The position numbers and the translations under genes were made by a program. Of a DNA stretch of 64,000 nt, positions 1 through 6,721 are shown in pieces. The stretch is from Marinobacter sediminicola (GTDB taxonomy: Bacteria; Pseudomonadota; Gammaproteobacteria; Pseudomonadales; Oleiphilaceae). How positions within the stretch are numbered: position 1 is the first letter of the stretch; each line of letters opens with the position of its first letter. The stretch lies in contig NZ_JAVIXR010000003.1 of the NCBI RefSeq assembly GCF_031157525.1, positions 186,001 through 250,000 of the forward strand. The letters run 5' to 3'. The notes below the pieces were generated by a model that was given only the letters and a program-made list of their open reading frames with translations, was not told where the DNA came from and did no database searches.

Positions 1-133
1 AGAATCCGAACGTAAAGAACCAGATTGTTCCGGTGATGGGTTTGCCGTAATAAAAGCGGTGTGCGCCCAGAAATCCGAAGATCCAGAGTAGGTATCCAAA
101 CAGTTTGCTGTGTGTATCTGGGCGGTTGAGCAT
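1..133 (-). CDS. TM2 domain membrane protein (partial, N-terminal 44 residues)
   Basis: The minus strand from an ATG at 131-133 runs off the left edge of the window. The visible residues read like the start of a TM2 domain: a hydrophobic stretch, then a GAHRFYYGK motif, then a second hydrophobic stretch beginning TGTIWFFTFGF. TM2 proteins are short two-helix membrane proteins of unclear role, and the G-x-HRFY turn is their hallmark. The C-terminus lies outside the window, so total length and any extra domain are unknown. The family call is firm for such a short piece; no function is inferred. Confidence 0.75.
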   Translation of the reverse strand, partial: MLNRPDTHSKLFGYLLWIFGFLGAHRFYYGKPITGTIWFFTFGF

Positions 134-217
134 TATGGCTCCGGTGTCGGTTATCGGTAGCTTTTATATGGGGCTTGGAGGTTGATTCTACAAGGTCTTT
201 GGTTTCGGTGCCGGGCC

Positions 218-302
218 GGAGGGTGGCGCATATTCTCCTTGGGAAAAATAACTCGCTTCGCTCAGACATCTTTTTCCTGGCGGATAATATGCGCCACCCT
301 CC
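218..302. repeat. 85-bp composite palindromic element (REP/MITE-like)
   Basis: A perfect 17-bp inverted repeat, 218-234 against 286-302 (GGAGGGTGGCGCATATT and its complement), encloses a nested arm (242-248 GGAAAAA with 271-277 TTTTTCC) and a small central palindrome (CTCGCTTCGCTC). The whole can fold into one long interrupted hairpin. It lies between the end of an AraC-type regulator gene and the start of the TM2 gene, both on the minus strand. It has no T-tract, so it is not a standard intrinsic terminator. The structure resembles the extragenic palindromic repeats scattered through many gammaproteobacterial genomes. Only one copy is in this window. Confidence 0.6.
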
Positions 303-345
303 GTCCTTCGACTCTTGCGATACCTCCAAATACTTTAGACGTTGG

Positions 346-1452
346 TCACGGCCCCAGCTCTGGTGCTGGGTCGGGGCCGCCTTCGCGGAATTCGCTGGCG
401 GATTTCCCTGTCCATTTTTTGAAGGCTCGGCTGAAGTTGGAGAGGTCAGCGTAGCCCAGTTCGTAGGCGATTTCGCTCACGGATTGGTTGGTGTAGCGCA
501 AGAGCTGTATGGCGCGGTCTTTGAGTACTGATTCCACGATTTCACGGTAGCTGGTTTCGCGGTCCGCCAGCCGGCGTTTCAAGGTGCGGGAGGAAACGCA
601 GAAGCGCTCGGCCATGGCTTCCAACGAGGGCAAAGGGCCCGGCATCAGGCGCAGCATGTTGCGCACGGCCATGGCGATGTCGCCCTGTTCTTTTAGTGCT
701 TTTTGCAGTTCAAATTCGCACTCATCGCTCGCCAGGCGGGAAGCGTCTGCATCGGCCAGCCGCATGGGCACGTCCAGCAGTGCTTTCGGGAATACCAGCA
801 TTTCATCGGGCTGGTCATACTCAAACTTTACCGGCAACTGGTCGGCAAACTGGCGGTAATAGGCAGGCTCCGCAGCACTCAGGCGCACACTGACTCCCGG
901 CAACTTGCCGTCTTTCATGGTAAACCCACTTTTCTCTGCATCGCCACGGTCCAGCAACTGTTCAGTGAGCATCACCAAGGTTGCACAGACAGTTTCTGCC
1001 AGAAACGGATAAACGCCGGGCGCGTCGAACTCGGTGCAGAGTTTCACCAGTACCTGATCATCGGTTTCCGACTGGCTCATGGTGAGAAAAGGTATCCGCA
1101 ATTGGAGGTAGCGGCGAACCGAATCCAGAGCTCCCGCCAGGGTGGGGCTGGTTAGCGCGGCGAATCCAAGCGTGCCGTGAATGGTTACCCGCAGTTCGCG
1201 AGTCAGCATAAAGCTTAAACCGTCTTTGCCGGCGAGCTTCAGGGCGCGTTCAGTCATAACCGTGGCATCTGTAACAAACACACGGCTGTCGTTGGCTTTC
1301 AGGTCTTCTGCGCTGAAATTCAGGCCCTGATACAGCTGGCGGTCGTTATGGCCAAGCTGCTGTACGGTCTGGGCCAGCACACGCAGGTATGCGCCTGGCA
1401 CCAGGAATAGTCCCAGCATCTGCCGTTCTTTTTCCGTCCCGGAGATCGCCAT
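346..1452 (-). CDS. AraC-family transcriptional regulator, OruR/arabinose-binding-domain type
   Basis: This 368-residue protein has the layout of the OruR/ArgR-like AraC subfamily. About 200 N-terminal residues form the AraC ligand-binding/dimerisation-type domain (Arabinose_bd). Two helix-turn-helix motifs fill the last ~100 residues, with CVSSRTLKRRLAD in the first and SEIAYELGYADLSNFSRAFKKWTG in the second. The ATG at 1452 has AAGGG seven bases upstream. It is divergent from the ferritin-like metal-dependent hydrolase gene, with about 220 bp between them, so it probably regulates that gene or itself. The ligand is unknown. A second regulator of the same subfamily lies at 62156-63226. Confidence 0.9.
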   Translation of the reverse strand: MAISGTEKERQMLGLFLVPGAYLRVLAQTVQQLGHNDRQLYQGLNFSAEDLKANDSRVFVTDATVMTERALKLAGKDGLSFMLTRELRVTIHGTLGFAALTSPTLAGALDSVRRYLQLRIPFLTMSQSETDDQVLVKLCTEFDAPGVYPFLAETVCATLVMLTEQLLDRGDAEKSGFTMKDGKLPGVSVRLSAAEPAYYRQFADQLPVKFEYDQPDEMLVFPKALLDVPMRLADADASRLASDECEFELQKALKEQGDIAMAVRNMLRLMPGPLPSLEAMAERFCVSSRTLKRRLADRETSYREIVESVLKDRAIQLLRYTNQSVSEIAYELGYADLSNFSRAFKKWTGKSASEFREGGPDPAPELGP

Positions 1453-1673
1453 AGGTTGCCCTTGTTTGCCTAAGTGAGTACTTGCTGAAGACTCTAGCAG
1501 AAGCCCGCAGCCATGGCAGTGGGGCCGGTTGCACCTGGTGTTCCGTCGCGTTGGTCAACTTTTGTGCCGCCCTGTCCCATTTTGAATGGTGACCGGCCTG
1601 CTTTCGCATTCATCCCGGCAGTGGACTCCGACACACTGAGGCCATGTCATCAGCCAATGTGAGGAGTAGACCC

Positions 1674-2579
1674 ATGCTGAGTACAAAAGCCGCCGAAAAG
1701 CAGGTCACCGCAGCTAACCGGGCATCGAAAACGCCGGATAACGTCAACATTAAAGCCCAGCGTATGGGGTTTGAGTTTGATGAACAGGTACCCCAGTACT
1801 GGTTGGAGGACAGCCCTTTTCTGAGTCACATGATGAATGCACTTTCCGTGCTTTTCCCGCAGGGTGAGCAGTTTTTTGTGGATTCTGTACGTGCCTATCG
1901 GGATCAGATTGACGATCCAAAACTGAAAGCCGAAGTGCGGGGATTTATTGGCCAGGAAGCCATGCATTCCCTGGAGCATATGGCCATGAACCAGCATGTG
2001 CGGGATCAGGGCATGCCGATTGAGGACATGGAAAAGCATCTCAAAGTGGTTCTGGACGCCACCAAACTGCTGCCAAAGCGCCACCAACTGGCCATTACCT
2101 GTGCCCTTGAGCACATGACGGCCATGATGGCGGATATGCTTCTGGAGCGTGACGATGTGCGTGAGGGCATGCACGAAACCATGCGCCCACTCTGGGCATG
2201 GCACGCTATCGAGGAAACCGAGCACAAGGCGGTGGCTTACGATGTGTTTCAGGAAGTTGGGGGCACCTACGCCGAAAGAACCTTTTATCTGGTGTTCAGC
2301 ACAGCGGCACTAGGGGTCATGGCCTCTTATTTCACCGGCCGATTGATGCTGAACGACGCCAAAGGCTTCTCGATTACCGATACCGCCAAAGGCCTGTGGC
2401 GTACATGGGGCAAAAATGGCACCTTCTCAAGCCTGGTTCCGGTCTGGCTCAGTTACTTCAAGCCGGGGTACCACCCATGGGATCACGACAACAGCGAGCT
2501 AATCGCACGTTTCAAGGAGGAGATCCAGTCTTTTATAGCGCCTCAGTACCAAGGTGGGAATCGCAAAACCCTGCAGTAA
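1674..2579 (+). CDS. Putative metal-dependent hydrolase (PF10118 family, ferritin-like fold)
   Basis: This 301-residue protein matches the PF10118 family of predicted metal-dependent hydrolases. It has the Glu/His pattern of a four-helix di-iron or metal site: GQEAMHSLEH in one helix, CALEHMTAMM in another, and WHAIEETEHKAVAYDVF in a third. The substrate is not known for the family. I start at 1674 because GAGGAG (1661-1666) sits seven bases before it; an in-frame ATG at 1644 would add ten residues but has its GAGG only two bases away. The gene is divergent from an AraC-type regulator, which may control it. The following gene is convergent. Confidence 0.85.
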   Translation: MLSTKAAEKQVTAANRASKTPDNVNIKAQRMGFEFDEQVPQYWLEDSPFLSHMMNALSVLFPQGEQFFVDSVRAYRDQIDDPKLKAEVRGFIGQEAMHSLEHMAMNQHVRDQGMPIEDMEKHLKVVLDATKLLPKRHQLAITCALEHMTAMMADMLLERDDVREGMHETMRPLWAWHAIEETEHKAVAYDVFQEVGGTYAERTFYLVFSTAALGVMASYFTGRLMLNDAKGFSITDTAKGLWRTWGKNGTFSSLVPVWLSYFKPGYHPWDHDNSELIARFKEEIQSFIAPQYQGGNRKTLQ

Positions 2580-2596
2580 TTCAAGGGTGCAAACAC

Positions 2597-2624
2597 GCAG
2601 GCTGGCCACGTAGCGCCGGCCTGC
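2597..2624. terminator. Bidirectional terminator-like hairpin between convergent genes
   Basis: GCAGGCTGGC (2597-2606) pairs with GCCGGCCTGC (2615-2624) across an 8-nt loop, with one G-T wobble. It lies in the 51-bp gap between the hydrolase gene (plus) and the amidotransferase gene (minus). There is no strong T-tract on either side, so the terminator role is inferred from position. Confidence 0.45.
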
Positions 2625-2630
2625 CCGGTT

Positions 2631-3428
2631 TCAAGCCCCCGCGCCCTGCGCGTTCGCCGCAATGCCTTTGGCTTCCACTATCCCTTTCCGCCACAAACGC
2701 CATTCACCGGGTTGGTAAACATCCCATTTCTCATCGCTGGTCAGGGGCTCGGTTACAATCACGCTGACGATATCGTTCGGGGTGGTTTCTGATTCGAAAT
2801 CCACAATCACGTCGGCATCCTTTAACCTCGCGGGGCCAAAAGGTGCGCGACGGGTGATGCTGGCCATTTTGGTGCTGCAGTAGGTGAACAGCCAATCGCC
2901 GTTACTCAGCAGTAAGTTGAAAACGCCTTGCTCCGCATACCCCTGCGACAGCTCCACCAAGTGTTCTGTAATAACCTCAACCGGTTCATCCCGGTCACAT
3001 TGCTTACGCAGGTGGTTGAGAATATCGCAGAACAGGGCCTCGCTATCTGTGTCGCCAACCGGCTCGTAGAAACCCGATGATGGCCGGAACTCGGAGAGCT
3101 GGCCGTTGTGGGCAAAAACCCAGTAGCGACCCCAGAGTTCGCGCTTGAACGGGTGAGTATTGGCCAGACAAATGTCACCGACATTGGCCTGACGGATATG
3201 GCAAATAGCCACTTCGCTTTTGATAGGGTGGGTCTGCACCACTTCGGCAAGCCGGGAGTTTGAACTGGCATCCACATCGTGAAAGGCCCGCACACCTTTG
3301 CCCTCGTAAAAAGCGACACCCCAGCCGTCCTTGTGAGGGCCGGTGTCGCCACCTCTGCGGGTCAGGCCGGTGAAGCTGAAGCAAAGATCGGTGGGGGTGT
3401 TGGCACTCATGGCCAGTAGTTCGCACAT
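2631..3428 (-). CDS. Class II glutamine amidotransferase (YafJ family)
   Basis: The protein is 265 residues, close to the usual ~255 of E. coli YafJ. Its N-terminus is MCELLAMS, so removal of Met exposes the Cys2 nucleophile of an Ntn-type glutamine amidotransferase. That fixes the start at 3428 rather than an ATG 96 bp upstream. Other family motifs seen are RGGDTGPHKDGWGVAF, ICHIRQANVGD and FAHNGQL. The partner synthase or true substrate is unknown, because YafJ-type proteins carry only the amidotransferase domain. It is transcribed alone on the minus strand, downstream of an SDR gene with a stem-loop in between. Confidence 0.9.
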   Translation of the reverse strand: MCELLAMSANTPTDLCFSFTGLTRRGGDTGPHKDGWGVAFYEGKGVRAFHDVDASSNSRLAEVVQTHPIKSEVAICHIRQANVGDICLANTHPFKRELWGRYWVFAHNGQLSEFRPSSGFYEPVGDTDSEALFCDILNHLRKQCDRDEPVEVITEHLVELSQGYAEQGVFNLLLSNGDWLFTYCSTKMASITRRAPFGPARLKDADVIVDFESETTPNDIVSVIVTEPLTSDEKWDVYQPGEWRLWRKGIVEAKGIAANAQGAGA

Positions 3429-3484
3429 AACGGGATGCGGCTCCGTGCAGGATGGGGGGTTCCAGTTGAAGGATACCGCACTTG

Positions 3485-3515
3485 GGCGGGTATGCCAGCA
3501 GCCGGCATACCCGCC
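3485..3515. terminator. Intergenic 12-bp stem-loop
   Basis: GGCGGGTATGCC (3485-3496) and GGCATACCCGCC (3504-3515) form a perfect 12-bp stem with a 7-nt loop between the SDR gene and the amidotransferase gene, both on the minus strand. The only T-rich run (TTTCTT) follows on the plus strand, so it would not be a classical terminator for the minus-strand SDR. It could still block transcription or stabilise the SDR mRNA 3' end. Confidence 0.45.
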
Positions 3516-3540
3516 TTTCTTCACAATCCGATAATAGCGA

Positions 3541-4356
3541 TCAGATAATCAGCTTGTTGCGGGTGAAGCGTTCCACCAGTGGCTGGTAGGCAGACCCCAG
3601 CAACCGATTAATGACATCGATACCCCAGGCATCTGGCCCGACCAGAATGCGGGATTCGTTTTTGAGAATGCCTTTAACAATGGTTTCGGCCGCTTTTTCC
3701 GGCGTGGTCATGGCTATTTGGTCGAACCCTTTACGCAACTCTGTCGCGCTTTCCAGCCTGCTCATGCGCGCAGAATTGGCAATATTGGTACGAATACCGC
3801 CCGGGTGCACACAACTTACAGCCACTGGCTGCTTCTCCATTCTCATTTCCTGACGCAAGGATTCTGTAAAGCCACGAACCGCAAATTTTGCTGCGTTGTA
3901 GGCGCTTTGCGTAGGTACGCCGATCAGGCCAAACACACTGGAGATGTTCACTACATGGCCATCACCCGACGCAATCAGATGGGGCAGGAAGGCTCTTGTG
4001 CCGTGGGCGACACCCCAGAAGTCGATATCCATGATCCACTCGAAGTCTTCATCAGACATCTCTCTCACCGTTGCAGAGAGTGCTACGCCAGCGTTGTTGA
4101 TAATCACATTAACCTGGCCGAAATCTTTCACTACCTCCGCTGCATGGGCGTATATCGCGTCTCTGTCGCCAACATCCAACCGGTAGGTTTTAACCTCCGA
4201 ACCCGTCAGGCCGGCGGCGGTTTCAGCAAGGCCTTCCTCGTTAACATCAGACAGCGCCAGCCTGCAGCCCCGCACTGCCAATGCCTTGGCGAGAGCCCGA
4301 CCGATACCGGAGCCTGCTCCGGTGATTACCGCTACCTTGTTTTTCAGATCTTTCAT
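3541..4356 (-). CDS. Short-chain dehydrogenase/reductase
   Basis: This is a classical SDR of 271 residues. The Rossmann NAD(P) motif TGAGSGIG is near residue 14, NNAG near 88, the catalytic Ser in NISSVFG, and the YNAAK catalytic pair (Tyr, Lys) about 13 residues later. A conserved PGGIRT follows. The substrate cannot be told from sequence; close relatives are annotated only as SDR-family oxidoreductases. I place the start at MKDLKNK (4356), six bases inside MPM (4362); the 58 further upstream codons of the open frame do not look like SDR sequence. It is transcribed alone, divergent from nfeD. Confidence 0.9.
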   Translation of the reverse strand: MKDLKNKVAVITGAGSGIGRALAKALAVRGCRLALSDVNEEGLAETAAGLTGSEVKTYRLDVGDRDAIYAHAAEVVKDFGQVNVIINNAGVALSATVREMSDEDFEWIMDIDFWGVAHGTRAFLPHLIASGDGHVVNISSVFGLIGVPTQSAYNAAKFAVRGFTESLRQEMRMEKQPVAVSCVHPGGIRTNIANSARMSRLESATELRKGFDQIAMTTPEKAAETIVKGILKNESRILVGPDAWGIDVINRLLGSAYQPLVERFTRNKLII

Positions 4357-4555
4357 GGGCATGGGTCTCTTGTTGTGTGTTGCGCCTCTTAGAGAAGATA
4401 CTCTAACAACTGCGCCTGAGCAGCATATGGCCTTGCGTTTCTGTATTGCACGACGCCCCGGCCAGTCGGACTCAGCCCCCGCTTTTGGGTACAATCCACT
4501 TACCGGGAGTTCAATCTCGCGGATTTCTTTCACCCTGAACCTGCGGACTTTCTGT

Positions 4556-5014
4556 ATGGAATGGAGTCTTACACATTTTTGGCTGATTCTGGCCCTTGCA
4601 TTGGGCCTGGCTGAGTTGACGTCCGGCGTGCTGTTGCTGCTGGCATTGGCTATTGCTGCTGGCCTGACCGCTGTGCTCGCCTATGTCGGCATGTCGTTCG
4701 AATGGCAACTGGTCGGTATGGGCATGTTCTCGGGCCTGCTGGTGCCAATCGCTATCCGCTGGATCCGCCCACGGTTTTCCCCAAAAGGCGTGGCCTATGG
4801 GACGACTGGCACGGGCGTCGAACAGGGAGAGCGCTATCGCACCCTGAAACGGGATTTTGATGGCGCTACGGGTATCAAGATCAACGGCGACTTTTATCGC
4901 TTGAAAGATGACAATACCGGCGCCACCGACTTCCCTGAGGGAACCGAGGTTATTTTCAGTCAGTTTGATGGCACAACCGCCATTGTTCACACAGCCACAC
5001 ACAAGGAACAGTAA
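4556..5014 (+). CDS. NfeD-family membrane protein
   Basis: This short NfeD (152 residues) has two or three membrane segments in residues 5-75 and a C-terminal soluble OB-fold (NfeD_C) domain covering about residues 95-148. It lacks the N-terminal ClpP-like protease domain of long NfeD proteins. The stop is two bases before the start of the stomatin-like gene, so the two form an operon. NfeD proteins pair with SPFH/stomatin partners in membrane microdomain assembly. The start is the ATG at 4556; the open frame extends upstream but that part looks non-coding and overlaps the divergent SDR. Confidence 0.9.
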   Translation: MEWSLTHFWLILALALGLAELTSGVLLLLALAIAAGLTAVLAYVGMSFEWQLVGMGMFSGLLVPIAIRWIRPRFSPKGVAYGTTGTGVEQGERYRTLKRDFDGATGIKINGDFYRLKDDNTGATDFPEGTEVIFSQFDGTTAIVHTATHKEQ

Positions 5015-5016
5015 GT

Positions 5017-6051
5017 ATGGAAGCGTTTATTACACCAGGGCTGATCATCAGCCTGATTGTTGTCGCCATCGGCATTTTCATCATTGCCAAAGGGCTGGTG
5101 ATCATCCGACAGTCAGAAGTGATGGTTATTGAGCGTCTGGGCTCTTTCAACCGGGTTCTGGAAAGTGGTGTAAACATCATTATTCCCTTTGTCGAGCGCC
5201 CCCGCCCCATCACCATGATCCGCTACATGCGCATGGGCGAGGAATACCACCCGATGATGACTGACGAAACCCGCATCGACCGCCGGGAAACCGTGATGGA
5301 CTTCCCCGGCCAGCCAGTGGTGACCACCGATAACGTGACCGTGAAGATCAATGGCGCCCTCTACTACCAGATCATCGACCCCCGCCGTGCGGTATACGAA
5401 GTGGCCAACATGAGCCAGGCGGTGGAAGTATTGGCTAAAACCACCTTGCGTTCAGTAGTGGGCAAAATGGAACTGGATAAACTGTTCGAATCCCGCGCTG
5501 AGGTGAACAACGCCATTCAGGCCGAGATGGAAGAAGCGGCCTCAAAGTGGGGCGTAAAGCTGACTCGGGTAGAGGTTCAGGACATCAGCATGCCGGAAGA
5601 AGTTGAAGAGGCCATGCGCCTGCAAATGGCCGCCGAGCGTAAACGCCGGGCCACGGTAACCGAGGCAGAAGGTGAAAAATCAGCCGCTATTGCCAAGGCC
5701 CAGGGCCAGCGTGAATCTGCCATTCTTAACGCCCAGGGCGACAAGGAATCTGCCATTTTGCGTGCTCAGGGTGAGCAGGAATCCATTCGCCTGGTACTGA
5801 GCGCCATGGGTGACTCTGAAGACAACAAGCAAACCGTTATCGGCTACCTGCTGGGCCAGAGTTACATCAAGGTTTTGCCGAACATGGCAAAAGACGGCGA
5901 GCGGGTGTTTGTGCCCTACGAGTCTTCTGCTCTGTTGGGCTCCATGGGCATGTTCCGGGAACTGGCTGGCAGCCCGGAAGACGCTGTCCGCCAATCGCTG
6001 CAGAAAGATGGCCTGCGTGGCGGCTTGGTGGGCGGCGCCAGCAACGCCTGA
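5017..6051 (+). CDS. qmcA: SPFH/stomatin-like protein (QmcA family)
   Basis: The protein is 344 residues. One N-terminal membrane helix covers residues 7-30, then an SPFH (band 7) domain to about residue 190 (GSFNRVLESGVNIIIPFVERP near its start), then a long Ala/Glu-rich coiled coil. From about residue 226 the coiled coil shows three tandem 11-residue repeats of the form xAQGxxESAIL, visible in the DNA at 5692-5790. SPFH proteins oligomerise into membrane rings; E. coli QmcA associates with the FtsH/HflKC system. It is translated two bases after NfeD, its usual partner. The QmcA symbol is a family-level assignment. Confidence 0.88.
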   Translation: MEAFITPGLIISLIVVAIGIFIIAKGLVIIRQSEVMVIERLGSFNRVLESGVNIIIPFVERPRPITMIRYMRMGEEYHPMMTDETRIDRRETVMDFPGQPVVTTDNVTVKINGALYYQIIDPRRAVYEVANMSQAVEVLAKTTLRSVVGKMELDKLFESRAEVNNAIQAEMEEAASKWGVKLTRVEVQDISMPEEVEEAMRLQMAAERKRRATVTEAEGEKSAAIAKAQGQRESAILNAQGDKESAILRAQGEQESIRLVLSAMGDSEDNKQTVIGYLLGQSYIKVLPNMAKDGERVFVPYESSALLGSMGMFRELAGSPEDAVRQSLQKDGLRGGLVGGASNA

Positions 6052-6068
6052 TTTTCTGGCACGTAAAC

Positions 6069-6102
6069 GGACAACCTCTGGGTTCAGCCCAGCAGGTTGT
6101 CC
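6069..6102. terminator. Long hairpin overlapping the yfbR stop codon
   Basis: GGACAACCT (6069-6077) pairs with AGGTTGTCC (6094-6102), and inside it CTGGG pairs with CCCAG around a TTCAG loop, with one bulged C. The hairpin sits between convergent qmcA and yfbR and covers the last yfbR codons, so it probably ends transcription from both sides. No T-tract is present. Confidence 0.55.
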
Positions 6103-6677
6103 AGAGGCTCTTCGTAACTGGGTGCGAACACTTCCATAAAGTAGGTCACTTCCGGCAACCTTTCCTGCACAAGTCTCTCTCGGATTTGCTTCTCCGCAGG
6201 CTCAAACTCGCGGTTACCCGCTCGCACCTCTGCTTGGCATTTCAGCCAGGCTGACAGGCGGTCTGCTGCCTTGATCAGTTCACGATCCTCCTCTGGTAAT
6301 CGGGACTCTTGAAGGTAGGGCGCAAAGTCCTCACGCAGGTCTTCCGGTAACAATGCCAGCAGCTCCGCTTCTGCTTTATGCTCAATATCACCAAAGGCCT
6401 CTCGCATAACCTTGGAGTGGTACTTTATGGGCGTGGGCATATCGCCGGTTATAACCTCTGTTGCATCGTGGTACAGCGCCGCAGCGGCAATCTTGTCGGC
6501 ATTCACCTGCCCGCCAAAGTGCCGGTTGCGAATCAGCGCCAAAGCGTGGGCCAACGTAGCCACTTCCCAGGAGTGAGTCGCTACGTTTTCTTCTATAGCG
6601 TTGCGCATCAACCCCCAACGCTTAATCCAGCGCAAGCGGGAAACGTATGCAAAGAAATGACTGCTGGCCTTAGGCAC
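6084..6677 (-). CDS. yfbR: 5'-deoxynucleotidase, YfbR family (HD domain)
   Basis: This 197-residue HD-domain protein matches E. coli YfbR in length. It starts SSHFFAYVSRLRWIKRWGLM and has the metal-binding pattern ENVATHSWEVA, YHDATE and KAADRLSAWLK. YfbR removes phosphate from deoxynucleoside 5'-monophosphates and supports dNTP homeostasis and de novo dUMP synthesis. The start codon is GTG at 6675-6677. It is convergent with qmcA and downstream of the large DUF748 gene on the opposite side of a short gap. Confidence 0.92.
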   Translation of the reverse strand: MPKASSHFFAYVSRLRWIKRWGLMRNAIEENVATHSWEVATLAHALALIRNRHFGGQVNADKIAAAALYHDATEVITGDMPTPIKYHSKVMREAFGDIEHKAEAELLALLPEDLREDFAPYLQESRLPEEDRELIKAADRLSAWLKCQAEVRAGNREFEPAEKQIRERLVQERLPEVTYFMEVFAPSYEEPLDNLLG

Positions 6678-6721
6678 GAGCTGTGTTCCTTTTGAATGCT
6701 GTTATGTGCTTCATGAATGTC

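Noticed and set aside
3743..4392. Long reading frames opposite the SDR and other genes (many windows)
   Set aside because: These are shadows on the non-coding strand or in other frames of strong genes; they lack family motifs and ribosome binding sites.
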